A stretch of 64,000 bases of DNA from CAYPPG01 sp964412555 (GCA_964412555.1 CAYPPG010000019.1:49564-113563); one strand, 5' to 3'. Shown: positions 24,801 to 33,274, counted from the stretch's first letter. Program-made: numbers and translations. Notes: generated by a model not told the origin, from the sequence alone.

Positions 24801-26569
24801 TTCTCTCCATCTTCGGATAACAAATTCAATGGCGCGATCAACACAGCGTTTCGAATCACTCCGCCGTTTCGCAGAAGCAGGTCACCATCTGTTATTGCAT
24901 TACCCGCTAAGGGATGATTCGCATAATTGACTGTAAATCGATCTTCTGTAGTAAATACAATTCTGTGATTGTATTGCATGCCGGTTGTCGGATCATCGGT
25001 CGTGTCCAACGATAGAATATCAAAACCATCGAGGCCGGCATTGAAATCGGTACCCGGTTCCATCGTATGGAACAATTGCAATAATTCCTGATTCGATCCT
25101 CCTGGCAAAACAAATGGCGCTCCACCGGTATAAACCAGAATATCTCCATGATTACCGCCAGTCGGTAAAGCGTATGGTTCCTCGATGGAAAAATATGGAT
25201 AGCAATCATCCGCTTGTTTAGTCGGTGTCGGGGACGGTGTTGTTTTCGGTGTTTCCGGTGGAATCGTTTTTGTTGGGATGGGTGTTTCTTCCGGGATCGG
25301 TGTTTTATTTGGTTCCGGTGTTTCATTCGGTTCCGGTGTCCGATTGTCCGGAGTTCCATCCGGTGTTGGAGTCGGTGTCGCCATGGATTCGGAAAAAACG
25401 AATCGGATCTCCCGGCTACTGGAACCTAAATTCAACATACCGTCACCATCGAGATCGACGACGTTTTGAGTGACTTCTTCTAAGCCTTCCGAGTCGTTTG
25501 CCTGTTTCCGGTCATGAACATATGTCACATAGGGAACTCCCCCTCGCGTTCCACAACCGATCAAGCGAACCGCATGCCCCCCGCTACTATGACTATAGCA
25601 CAACTCGACATCTTCACCGTGCCTCAATTCTTCACAAATCCATTCCCAATTGATCGATGAACCTTTGTCAGTAGAGGTTATTCCACTATCGGAAAAATCC
25701 CCATCCGGCATGGTAAAACCGCGTCCTTGATGTTTATGCACTAACTTGTCTGATAACCCAAATTCTGATAAATACCGAAATTTCCCCTGAATCATTTGGG
25801 GGGCAGTGACACCCGAACCACTGGCGCGGGAAGACACTCGCCGTCCGGAAAACGCATCCAATTGTCCCACAAGAGAATCATCCCCGTTTTGTCCGGGCTT
25901 GTGATCATGGGGCACTTCGAGTCCGAAACGATCTTCGAGATACTGCAAACTGTTCGCAACTGCCATCGGAAAGCATTGATTTTTGGCCGCTTGAACATTC
26001 GAAACATTCGGTTGAACCAATTTCGCGATTGTCCCATCCGGATTCCATTCGATGAACAGGGGAGGGGGATCTCCAATCTCCGTGACGGGTTCAAGTCCAT
26101 ATCCCTCCGCGTTCCAACTTACATTTCCAACCGGAAATACAGAGGGTTGCCCTTCCACGAACTGGTACAATGGCTGTTCCGTGTACGTGATGAATGCATC
26201 AATGGCTTCAACCTCTTGGGAACCTCCATCGAATCCTAAATGAAAATAGGTCGTGAGAGATCCTACGTTATCATTGACACTGAGAGGAAGATTAGGAACA
26301 GGCCAGCCGTTGCTGGTGAACATGTTCAAAAATCCTTCCGTCAATCCGGTTGCTTCAGCAAGTGTATTTGGATCTGCTGTTAAGCGTCCCCAATTCGAAT
26401 TCAAAACTGATACTTGTTCGAATTCGAAATCAACCTGCTGAATGACAACTCCCTGATTGGGCTCGATACCCTTCAAATCTGATGTTTGCGCGAATGCCGT
26501 ACATGAGATGAGAACCACCATAAGAAAGGGTAAGTGCAGCTTACAATGAGTGGTTTTGCGTGTACTCAT
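21812..26569 (-). CDS. Large secreted modular protein with C39/papain-like domain
   Basis: 1585 residues. Signal peptide at the N-terminus (LPFLMVVLISCTAFAQ). Residues about 190-360 resemble a C39/papain-like cysteine peptidase: NQCFPMAVANSL (candidate C199), GGHAVRLIG (H332) and YVTYVHDRKQ (D352). Then a Pro/Thr linker (about 398-452), module R1 (about 455-781), a second linker, module R2 (about 825-1151, clearly a duplicate of R1: both contain LPTGGNHGDILV, EDGxKVEFLGID, EEYxADTGSVLPAGT and RxWGLDGLDL), a third linker, and three ~115-residue beta-sandwich-like modules (about 1218-1334, 1340-1458, 1464-1583) with LGRT and DGP-x-FxHxY motifs. Second of two adjacent ATGs chosen because GGAGG is 6 bases upstream. 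The same 115-residue module occurs in the nearby subtilase. Function unknown; peptidase assignment tentative. Confidence 0.8.
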   Translation of the reverse strand: MSTRKTTHCKLHLPFLMVVLISCTAFAQTSDLKGIEPNQGVVIQQVDFEFEQVSVLNSNWGRLTADPNTLAEATGLTEGFLNMFTSNGWPVPNLPLSVNDNVGSLTTYFHLGFDGGSQEVEAIDAFITYTEQPLYQFVEGQPSVFPVGNVSWNAEGYGLEPVTEIGDPPPLFIEWNPDGTIAKLVQPNVSNVQAAKNQCFPMAVANSLQYLEDRFGLEVPHDHKPGQNGDDSLVGQLDAFSGRRVSSRASGSGVTAPQMIQGKFRYLSEFGLSDKLVHKHQGRGFTMPDGDFSDSGITSTDKGSSINWEWICEELRHGEDVELCYSHSSGGHAVRLIGCGTRGGVPYVTYVHDRKQANDSEGLEEVTQNVVDLDGDGMLNLGSSSREIRFVFSESMATPTPTPDGTPDNRTPEPNETPEPNKTPIPEETPIPTKTIPPETPKTTPSPTPTKQADDCYPYFSIEEPYALPTGGNHGDILVYTGGAPFVLPGGSNQELLQLFHTMEPGTDFNAGLDGFDILSLDTTDDPTTGMQYNHRIVFTTEDRFTVNYANHPLAGNAITDGDLLLRNGGVIRNAVLIAPLNLLSEDGEKVEFLGIDAVEVEGLINIYDSLRFEVISTSSEVIDRLGNFTVNIIFSFEEINEEYMADTGSVLPAGTMVSADDLIKLTFSPSGVTGQVIRSGEDGVPSPVTSILEGWRVEDNRGLDAACTCLPEEEFFDQLLQIYFSTSLDDNIDPLEFMEGDMLLHDMASHTSQVVHTNPDLTGNEERKWGLDGLDLFPEKYPFRPTPVPTDTERPTPTHTFTQRPTNTPTPFEPTPTEFIPPQDCFTYFTIEEPYTLPTGGNHGDILVDTAGAPFVLPGGANPELLEMFVPLTAEFKNAGLDGFDILQLDMEIQPGAARPQHKIIFTTETKFAITNSNHPLAGGSGTDGDLFLKNGGVILNHVIIQPLQLLSEDGNKVEFLGIDALETEGFIKIYDQLAMRVIRRPEELLEFTANQAINIIFSFEEVNEEYIADTGSVLPAGTLVSADDLILLRFFSGNVSGRVIRSGADGIPAPIPSVFETWNVEKNRGFDAVSNTCISEDIVNDRPLDILFFSTSMDDETQPIEFSEGDMLLHSLNTHTNHVVHTNFELTNSDDRRWGLDGLDLYPGIPDYRPTPTFTHTPIRPTDTPTQIQPTSTPTERVTATPTPTLPCPTSPPVTLIPLTPIPVTPIPIDTVIVLDHLRSTEDLSNGTDYDNSYERELVISWNFSQSDARDHHIYVRVDGATPKFLGRTNDGFATYFRWRGGSNAVGQFKDGPEFGHKYQFFVFIVTQSGSPRVRGPFRNKGPVEYLPLLVQREVIVTDDISSTQDLSNGSDYDFPGERELNIVWSFQSTDIRQSHIYVSEDGGSPTFLGRTTGVNATHFQWKQGTPLLASMHQDGPQFGHTYQFFVFGITQSGSPRVIGPIRNAGPVEYYSAVPSGQVIVTDDMSTQFDLSNGKDFDNQSERELVIRWNLPNVNASDFEISVIIDGSAQSQLLGRTGSGAVSHFRWNEQNNLVESPFDNGPLFNHTYTFEIRGIAGPNLPAFAGPFSNQGPVEFIEKP

Positions 26570-26612
26570 CATTTTCCTCCTATCAAATCCTCCGTGAATA
26601 GATGTAAACAAT

Positions 26613-26665
26613 TGTTACATAGAAGTTTCTTATGTAACATTGATTTAACATTAATTTAACATAAG
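26613..26665. promoter_or_regulatory. Palindrome followed by three 11-bp direct repeats
   Basis: Perfect interrupted palindrome TGTTACATA (26613-26621) / TATGTAACA (26631-26639), running into three direct repeats of TAACATTRATT starting at 26635, 26646 and 26657. It lies in the leader of the large secreted-protein gene (minus strand), 44 bases upstream of its start. One helical turn per repeat suggests cooperative protein binding. Confidence 0.5.
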
Positions 26666-26729
26666 ATACCAATATTTTTCAATAGCACTCTTCTCTATTT
26701 ATTTCCCCGTCAATCTGATGATACACTAT

Positions 26730-26758
26730 TGATTATAAAATATTGCTTGATCAGTCAA
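26730..26758 (-). promoter_or_regulatory. Possible promoter of the large secreted-protein gene
   Basis: On the minus strand TTGACT (26753-26758), 17-base spacer, TAATCA (26730-26735). The whole divergent spacer 26573-26972 (400 bases) is AT-rich and otherwise shows only the palindrome and repeats at 26613-26665. No clear promoter for the sulfatase on the plus strand was found in it. Confidence 0.35.
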
Positions 26759-26972
26759 GTTTAAACTAGCATACAATGTTTACCTAGTCAAGTAAATATT
26801 TTCTGTAAAAGTTTTGAATAGTTCTTTTTCAAGGTACGCACCGCCAGCACTGGTATTCATACTGTAAAAATGAAAAAATATGCAAGAAGGGTAATCAAAG
26901 GAGATAAAAACTATCTATAAATTGTAAGACAGCAGTAAAAAGCGACAAAAGCGTTTTTGAAGGAGCTCGATC

Positions 26973-28325
26973 ATGAATTCACTATCCAGAAGACAGTTCA
27001 TGCTAAATACCGCCTTGGCTACAGTTGGAACTCTGTCGAGTTCCAAAAATTCTTATGCTTCCGAAGAACAATGGAAACCCAACATTATCTTTATTATGGC
27101 CGATGACTTGGGGTACGGTGACTTGGGTTGTTATGGGCAAAAAGTAATTCAAACGCCCAATTTGGATCAAATGGCATCCGAAGGGATGCGATTTACCGAT
27201 TGCTATGCAGGCAGCACCGTGTGTGCCCCCTCACGCTGCTGTCTCATGACCGGATATCATACCGGCCATGCAATTATCCGTGGAAACGGCGGTATTCCCT
27301 TACTTCCTGAAAATGTTACAGTTGCGGAAATTTTAAAGAATGCCGGCTACACCACGGGAATCATCGGAAAGTGGGGTTTGGGAGAGGCTGAATCGACCGG
27401 TATCCCCAATCGGCAAGGATTTGATTATTGGTTCGGCTACCTCAATCAGCGCCGTGCCCATAATTACTGGCCGGACTATGTCTGGAAAAACGAAGAGCGG
27501 TTTTTCTTCAAGCGTTGGACCTACACTCATGACGCATTCACAAAGGAAGCAGTAAATTTTATCGAAGAGAATCAAAATAATCCTTTTTTCCTTTACTTAC
27601 CATACACGATCCCCCATGCATTCAACGAGGGCGGCAATCAAGGCATGCAAGTTCCTAACGACGCTCCTTATTCAAAAGAACCATGGCCTCAGCAATCGAA
27701 AAACCATGCTGCCATGATTACCCGCATGGATAAAGATATCGGGAAGATATTTGAATTATTGAATAAACTCAATTTGGATGAAAATACAATCGTTTTCTTT
27801 ACCAGCGACAACGGCCCCCATCGCGAAGGCGGAGCCGATCCTCACTTTTTCGATAGCAACGGTTTGATGCGGGGGATCAAGCGCGATTTATACGAAGGCG
27901 GGATTTGTGTACCGATGATTGTCCGTTGGCCGGGAAGAATCAAAGCGAATACGGTCAATGATCATCCTTGGGCTTTTTGGGATTTTCTTCCTACTGCCGC
28001 AGAACTGGCCGGCACTCAAAGTCCTGTTGACATTGACGGTATATCTGTACTGCCGACATTGCTCGGAAAAACTCAAAAGGGACATGACTATTTCTATTGG
28101 GAATTCCACGAACGTGGTTTTCACCAAGCAGTGAGGATGGGTGAATGGAAGGGAGTTCGAAATCAATTGGATCATCCCATTGAACTCTACAATTTAAAGA
28201 AAGATCGATCGGAAACGAAAAATATTGCAGAAGTTCACCCGGATATTGTGACTAAAATCGAAGAAATCATGAAATCCGCTCGAAACGAAAGCGAACACTG
28301 GCCGATTCGCCGTAGAAGGAGATGA
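26973..28325 (+). CDS. Tat-exported arylsulfatase-type sulfatase
   Basis: 450 residues. Twin-arginine signal at the start (SLSRRQFMLNTALATVGTL) predicts folded export to the periplasm. Alkaline-phosphatase-superfamily type I sulfatase: IIFIMADDLGYGDLGCYG provides the metal-binding Asp pair, and V-C84-A-P-S-R holds the cysteine converted to formylglycine (C-x-P-S-R), followed by LMTGYHTG. Later motifs: GIIGKWGLG (Lys/His-type site), FFTSDNGPH (D-N metal ligands) and YEGGICVPMIVRWPG. It should hydrolyse a sulfate ester, likely on a polysaccharide. AAGGAG precedes ATG 26973. The activating enzyme is not in the window. Neighbours include a subtilase, glycosidases and a large secreted protein. Confidence 0.95.
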   Translation: MNSLSRRQFMLNTALATVGTLSSSKNSYASEEQWKPNIIFIMADDLGYGDLGCYGQKVIQTPNLDQMASEGMRFTDCYAGSTVCAPSRCCLMTGYHTGHAIIRGNGGIPLLPENVTVAEILKNAGYTTGIIGKWGLGEAESTGIPNRQGFDYWFGYLNQRRAHNYWPDYVWKNEERFFFKRWTYTHDAFTKEAVNFIEENQNNPFFLYLPYTIPHAFNEGGNQGMQVPNDAPYSKEPWPQQSKNHAAMITRMDKDIGKIFELLNKLNLDENTIVFFTSDNGPHREGGADPHFFDSNGLMRGIKRDLYEGGICVPMIVRWPGRIKANTVNDHPWAFWDFLPTAAELAGTQSPVDIDGISVLPTLLGKTQKGHDYFYWEFHERGFHQAVRMGEWKGVRNQLDHPIELYNLKKDRSETKNIAEVHPDIVTKIEEIMKSARNESEHWPIRRRRR

Positions 28326-28379
28326 AATTAGGCAAGTGAAATTCTATATGAATTCTCTGATTGGGCTTGACCGGAATAA

Positions 28380-28405
28380 GGGCAGACACATAGGCCTACC
28401 CCTAC
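28380..28405. repeat. Short imperfect palindromic repeat
   Basis: GGGCAGACACATAGG-CCTACCCCTAC. This resembles, from memory, a small interspersed palindrome seen in unrelated bacterial genomes. It lies in the 300-base spacer between the convergent sulfatase and subtilase genes; a T-rich run follows at 28409-28422. Confidence 0.45.
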
Positions 28406-28428
28406 TTTTGTAATTTTTTTTTAAGAAG

Positions 28429-28487
28429 TGACGGCCTGGCTAATATTGTTCCTATTTGTCCCCGAATGGAAATTAACCGGGCCGTCA
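28429..28487. other. Long hairpin between convergent genes
   Basis: TGACGGCC (28429-28436) pairs perfectly with GGCCGTCA (28480-28487); the pairing continues inward (TGGCTAAT against ATTAACCG) to 16 positions with two non-Watson-Crick positions, around a loop of about 27 bases. No T run follows. Could be a shared 3' mRNA structure, a small structured RNA or a remnant of a mobile element. Confidence 0.5.
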
Positions 28488-28625
28488 TAACGATACTCAT
28501 AGAATATATCATAACTTTTGACGGAAAAAAAGATGGCTTATGCGTTTTTTGGGGTAAAAAATGCCTTTTTTACGCAATTGTATGAGATGGTTTCGATTGA
28601 GTGGTTTATCTTCTTGATATGCTTT

Positions 28626-31600
28626 TTACTGAGAAATTGTATAGGTTATGGTTCCGCTGGTCATGTTTTGATTCGTGCCACTCATCGGTTTCATGATCAC
28701 TGTAAATTGATAAGTGTTACCATCTTGTGGACCTTCAAGAAAAGTATCCTCGGTTTGGAAATACTTTTGCGGAGTCCACCAGAAATAGTTGATATTTCCA
28801 GTGTATGTCTGGCCAAGAAATTGAGGATCACCGTTGTTTACACTGACGAAAACATGGTATTCATTGATCTCCGAAGTATCAACGCCGAAGTTCCATGCAA
28901 TTTGAAGGGCATTCCAACGAATGTCGTCGGTATCCGATCCGGTTGAACCCATCGGTGCTAGATTATTAAGTCCGAGGAGATCGTCGCAGACAGCGACTGT
29001 ATTCTCATCCAAAACCGGCATAGCAGGTTGGGCTAAAGGCACATCATTTCCCCCTTCGACATTGAAGCCGACAGGAGCCGTCATGTCGAAATAATCATCT
29101 GCATCAAGTTTGCCGTCGATGCGGATCACCCGGAATGTGTAAGCGGAATTAAAATCGGGGCCATTGGCAAATTCAGCGGCTAGATTGTTCGCTCCTGCTT
29201 TCCAATCGAAACTGGAGGCGGTTCCACTAGCGGTGCGGCCAAGATACTTCATCCCACCGAAGCCTCGTTGAACATAAATATGCCAATCGGTGGCATCAGG
29301 TGACATATTCGACCAAGCAATAGTAATATTGCGATCATCGAGGGGATCGAAATCGGTTTGGCCGGTCAAATCCACCGAGGTATGGTTGATATCATCAAAG
29401 ATAAAAACCATGTTTTCCGATACCGGAGCCGGAGTAGGAGTATGAGTTTGCATGGAAACAGGAGTATTCGTTGCAGTTGGTGTCGGGGAAGGAGTCGGTG
29501 TTGAAACGGGTGGGGGAACCGGCGTAGCAGTGGGAGTTGACGTGGATGCCGAAGTCGGCACGGCTGTAGGAGAATCATTTTGTGCGAGGTACTGCAATGC
29601 GGCGGCCATGTCCAAGCGGCCGTACCCGTATTGTTCGTTCCAACCGTTGGCGTCGTATTCCAATTCACCGATTTTTGCCGATGTCTGTTTGAAAACGTTC
29701 ATCAATTCTTCCACGGTCAATGATGGATCAGCGGCTAACACAACGGCAAAGACACCTGTAGCCAACGGACAGGCGGAGGAAGTTCCCCCAAATGTGTTGT
29801 CATAGGCGGAATCGGGATCATACCCGTATCCACTTTGTGAAACATCGGTGGTCGTAATATCGGCAGCGCCACCGTTGCTGGGAGCCAGAAAATCCAGTTG
29901 TGTACCCCACTGGCTGTAGGTTGCTCGAACATCACCATCAGTACTCGCGCCGATGTTGATTACATTGGGATGCGTGTTTTCACCTGCAAGCGGCATGATG
30001 TTTTCCGGAGTTTCACCGCTAAATGGAGATAATAGAATATTTTCATCGCTCAAATACACAGAACCGTCAAATTCCTGGTCATCAACATAAATTTTTAAAA
30101 CGTCTTTATTTTTTTCCGTACTCATGCGAAACTGCACAGCCAAAATGGCCTCTTGAGGGACATTGACAGTCCATATCAATTCGCTCCTTTGATTGTCACC
30201 GATAGCGCCGCTTTGATAAACATATCCGCTTTCCGCTAGATTTGACTCAACGATGGTAAATCCTTTGTCACCGCTTGTTGTTACCCCCTCGGGGAATAGA
30301 TCATCATAAGGTAATATCCATTGATCATCGATTTCCACTCCTTCTTCCGCGTCGACCAAAACTGCATCGCTAATGAAAACATTGTCATCACCGCTAGTAC
30401 CCGAAGCGTCTTTCTCATAGACCATTTTGATCGTGTGATTTCCGGCCGCGATTGTCTCATCGGATTCGTAGCTGAGAAACCAAGTGGCATCATTGCCGGA
30501 AGCAAAGAGGACCGGAACACCTTTTTCACCTCGTTTGCCTTGGCTGGAGGTTGCAAAATCAAGAGCGCTGGAGATGGTATCGGAAAGAACGGGACCTCCC
30601 CAGGAGTTATTCATAACATCGGCATATTTCGCAGCATATCGGATGGCGTCGGCTATGCTGGCATCCATGGCGGCTTCGTCCTCACCTTCAAATGAGATTC
30701 GCACCGGAAGCACCAGACTGCCGAACGATGCGCCGACAACACCGACATTGTTATTTCCTTTTGCGGCAGCGACTCCGGCAACAGCCGTACCATGCGCATC
30801 TTCTTCCGTATTCGAGCGAGGATCATTGTCATTATTGCCGAAATCCCATCCGTGAATATCATCGATCAATCCGTTCTGATCGTCATCCACTCCGGTTTGC
30901 CCATTTGCTTCCGTTTGATTCGTATAGATGTTCAAATCCGGATGATCGGTGTCCACTGCATCGTCAACGACAGCAATCACTACATCGGAACTCGGCATTT
31001 GTAGATCCCACGCCGTTTCCGCGCGAACATCGGCACCGGCTTTGCCGCCCCCTTGACCGGTGTTGTTCAAATGCCATTGATCGGAATACATCGGATCGTT
31101 GGGTGTGAATCGTTTGTCCAATTGACGGATATAGTTGGGATTGGCCCAGAGAACATCCGGAGCCTCGCAGAGCCGGTCGGAAATCTCAAACGGATTGCGT
31201 TTTCCATCCAAGCGCAGAACAAATTGATCGGACGTAAACAATAAGGGGCGAACCACTGTCAGATCGTATCGTTGAGCGATGTCCTCGATGCTGGCTCCTT
31301 CGGTAATACAAACCGTAACTTCGGGATAGGGATATACCCGGAGTTTGCTATGGAACCATCGATAAACGGGATAGACGAAATCGAGATTTTTTGATGATTT
31401 TAACTCCGTCAGAATTTTCGCTTTTTTCGATTTCAGCGATAATGTTGACGTAGTTATCAATACCATGTCCTTTCCGAAGGAGCGGATTGCAACTTGTTCT
31501 TGCGACAAAGCGGATTCTTTGTTCGATTGTACCTCTTTGACAAAACTTTGAATCCTCTGCACATCTCCCTTTACTCCGGCAATGAACTGATTGGGGAGTT

Positions 31601-31715
31601 CTATCAATCGATGTTCTTTGCCATTGCTGTGAAACGTGATGTCATCTGCATGAACGACAGAAGAGAAAAAAACGACCACCAAAAGAAAAATCCACACAAT
31701 CCCACAATTTTTCAT
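28626..31715 (-). CDS. Secreted subtilisin-family (S8) protease with C-terminal modules
   Basis: 1029 residues with a signal peptide (IVWIFLLVVVFFSSVVHA). After a propeptide-like region, the S8 triad is D251 (VIAVVDDAVD), H308 (AHGTAVAGVAA) and S646 (GTSSACPLATG), with oxyanion N408 (FASGND). A region of about 170 residues (409-580), beta-rich and Asp-rich, is inserted between N408 and the conserved NVINIGAST, where subtilases normally have a short loop. A Pro/Thr linker (about 715-767) precedes two beta modules (768-890 and 903-1027); the first matches the repeated module of the neighbouring 1585-residue protein (HIYV, YLGRT, NGPDFNSAYTFRV). GAGGT precedes ATG 31715. Extracellular protease; substrate unknown. 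Confidence 0.93.
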   Translation of the reverse strand: MKNCGIVWIFLLVVVFFSSVVHADDITFHSNGKEHRLIELPNQFIAGVKGDVQRIQSFVKEVQSNKESALSQEQVAIRSFGKDMVLITTSTLSLKSKKAKILTELKSSKNLDFVYPVYRWFHSKLRVYPYPEVTVCITEGASIEDIAQRYDLTVVRPLLFTSDQFVLRLDGKRNPFEISDRLCEAPDVLWANPNYIRQLDKRFTPNDPMYSDQWHLNNTGQGGGKAGADVRAETAWDLQMPSSDVVIAVVDDAVDTDHPDLNIYTNQTEANGQTGVDDDQNGLIDDIHGWDFGNNDNDPRSNTEEDAHGTAVAGVAAAKGNNNVGVVGASFGSLVLPVRISFEGEDEAAMDASIADAIRYAAKYADVMNNSWGGPVLSDTISSALDFATSSQGKRGEKGVPVLFASGNDATWFLSYESDETIAAGNHTIKMVYEKDASGTSGDDNVFISDAVLVDAEEGVEIDDQWILPYDDLFPEGVTTSGDKGFTIVESNLAESGYVYQSGAIGDNQRSELIWTVNVPQEAILAVQFRMSTEKNKDVLKIYVDDQEFDGSVYLSDENILLSPFSGETPENIMPLAGENTHPNVINIGASTDGDVRATYSQWGTQLDFLAPSNGGAADITTTDVSQSGYGYDPDSAYDNTFGGTSSACPLATGVFAVVLAADPSLTVEELMNVFKQTSAKIGELEYDANGWNEQYGYGRLDMAAALQYLAQNDSPTAVPTSASTSTPTATPVPPPVSTPTPSPTPTATNTPVSMQTHTPTPAPVSENMVFIFDDINHTSVDLTGQTDFDPLDDRNITIAWSNMSPDATDWHIYVQRGFGGMKYLGRTASGTASSFDWKAGANNLAAEFANGPDFNSAYTFRVIRIDGKLDADDYFDMTAPVGFNVEGGNDVPLAQPAMPVLDENTVAVCDDLLGLNNLAPMGSTGSDTDDIRWNALQIAWNFGVDTSEINEYHVFVSVNNGDPQFLGQTYTGNINYFWWTPQKYFQTEDTFLEGPQDGNTYQFTVIMKPMSGTNQNMTSGTITYTISQ

Positions 31716-31751
31716 AATTTTACCTCTTATACATGATTCGGATGGAAGGTA

Positions 31752-31779
31752 ATCATAGAATAAAAATTGGGATTGTCAA
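31752..31779 (-). promoter_or_regulatory. Sigma70-type promoter of the subtilase gene
   Basis: On the minus strand TTGACA (31774-31779), 16-base spacer, TATGAT (31752-31757), with transcription predicted to start near 31745, about 30 bases before the start codon. Confidence 0.65.
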
Positions 31780-31845
31780 ATACTGTGTTTGTAAATTTTT
31801 ACTGGGTAAATGTACCACTGTTGCTTTTACCAGGCGGGAATGTGG

Positions 31846-33048
31846 CTAATCGGTTCGGCGTTGCATCATTTTTTTTATGCCGGCAATCGGTAGTGCAGCG
31901 CTTGCGTTATAACCGGGCAATTGTGTTTTCTCTTGAAAAATCCACTCAGGACAGTTTCTTTTTCTCATATCATTGGCTAAATCCACGATTGTTTGATCTG
32001 CTAATTTGGAATTCGCTTGATCCAGCGTATAGACGAACCAACCTACGGGTGTTGCCCAATACCCCCCGTTTTGATATTCATCTTGTGCGCGGGCATCTTC
32101 CCAATACACACCTCCCGGGGTATGCCGAATCTGACCGTTTTGAACCAACTCATGATAATGAGCCGAAAAATACTCTGATATTTTCCGCGCTTGATTATCT
32201 GATGCAACACAGAGGTAAACGGCAAATGCCGATCCCCATATATCGGCTTCTCGACATCGCACGGTCGCCGCACGGAATAGACCAAGTTCATGATCCCAAA
32301 AAGTATTTCGGATGGCACTGGATATACGGATCGATTTTTCATGCCAGTCCTTGGCTTCTGCTGTCCGTTCAACCACTTGTAATAAGTCTGACAATTGACG
32401 GGACGCTCGTACATACAAAAGGCTGCAAAACAATACCTCTCCTTGCTTGCGCACGGTATCCGTAAAACCATAAGGACATCGGTCATAGTCGCGATTCGGA
32501 TCGATGAATACCAAACCGGTTTCTTCCTGGCGGGGACATTCTCGCATCGTTTTGATCAAGGAGTCAATGATATCTTGTACCAATTCGCGATCGTTGGTTT
32601 GCTGATAGGTTCGCCATGCCACATCGACCGTGAATTGCGAGCCGTCTGCAACAGGATTTTCTCCGAGACTTCCAAATCCCGGTTTATATATGGGGGTACC
32701 ATCGAATTTTATACAATCGACTCCTGCTCCATTCGCATCGATTTTGTCGACGAACAATCGGCAGGCATCTTTCAATTCCTGATCCGTAAACGCCTCAGGA
32801 TTCCCTTCGACCATATAGGCAAAGTCACGAAGCCAAAATGCCTCATATCCTTTCCCGACTTGCGGAGGAAACGCAATTGTTCCATCGTGCATTGCACGTT
32901 GGCTATCATGGATCATCCGTGTGGATGTCATTTGCAGCCAATCGAGCGCTTTTTGAGAAGTATCGATTTTCGTGTCATCTAATCCTAAGAGAGATGTAGT
33001 GCTCAAAAGTGAAAAGAAAAATACTGGGAAAAAATGAGGTTTTACCAT
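31846..33048 (-). CDS. Exported six-hairpin (alpha/alpha)6 glycosidase-like protein
   Basis: 400 residues with an N-terminal signal peptide (FFPVFFFSLLSTTSLLGL). The rest is helical with motifs common to six-hairpin glycoside hydrolases: YEAFWLRDFAYMVEG, DGSQFTVDVAWRTYQ, YGFTDTVRKQGEVLFCSLLY, EADIWGSAFAVYLC, GGVYWEDARAQDEYQNGGYW and a final W-x-x-P-V-G-W. Acidic residues in WLRDF and GFTD are candidate catalytic groups. I cannot place it in a numbered GH family; GH63/GH37/GH125-like folds are the closest in feel. Only an AAGGAA about 14 bases upstream supports the start. Context with GH127 and sulfatases suggests glycan degradation. Confidence 0.7.
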   Translation of the reverse strand: MVKPHFFPVFFFSLLSTTSLLGLDDTKIDTSQKALDWLQMTSTRMIHDSQRAMHDGTIAFPPQVGKGYEAFWLRDFAYMVEGNPEAFTDQELKDACRLFVDKIDANGAGVDCIKFDGTPIYKPGFGSLGENPVADGSQFTVDVAWRTYQQTNDRELVQDIIDSLIKTMRECPRQEETGLVFIDPNRDYDRCPYGFTDTVRKQGEVLFCSLLYVRASRQLSDLLQVVERTAEAKDWHEKSIRISSAIRNTFWDHELGLFRAATVRCREADIWGSAFAVYLCVASDNQARKISEYFSAHYHELVQNGQIRHTPGGVYWEDARAQDEYQNGGYWATPVGWFVYTLDQANSKLADQTIVDLANDMRKRNCPEWIFQEKTQLPGYNASAALPIAGIKKMMQRRTD

Positions 33049-33274
33049 GACTGTTTACATTCCTTGTACGGCTTGAAATGAGAAAATCCATTACCGGATA
33101 TTGTTTTTCATTGAAAAATATCTTTCATACCTTACAGTATTGGTGTATGTTCACAAGAGAGACTTTATGATCCAAACATTTGCATGCACACTTGTAGTCC
33201 GGAAATATTTTTGTACGATTCACAAAAAAACTCAACGTCATCGTTGATTCTGTCTTTATAATAAGGAGGTAGGA

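Noticed and set aside
22990..25200. Mobile element or assembly duplication as source of the repeated module
   Set aside because: The two copies have diverged strongly while keeping the frame and Pro/Thr linkers, which fits an old internal duplication of a protein module.
28518..28946. 142-residue plus-strand frame at the subtilase 3' end
   Set aside because: Mostly antisense to the subtilase, with no ribosome binding site or recognisable domain.
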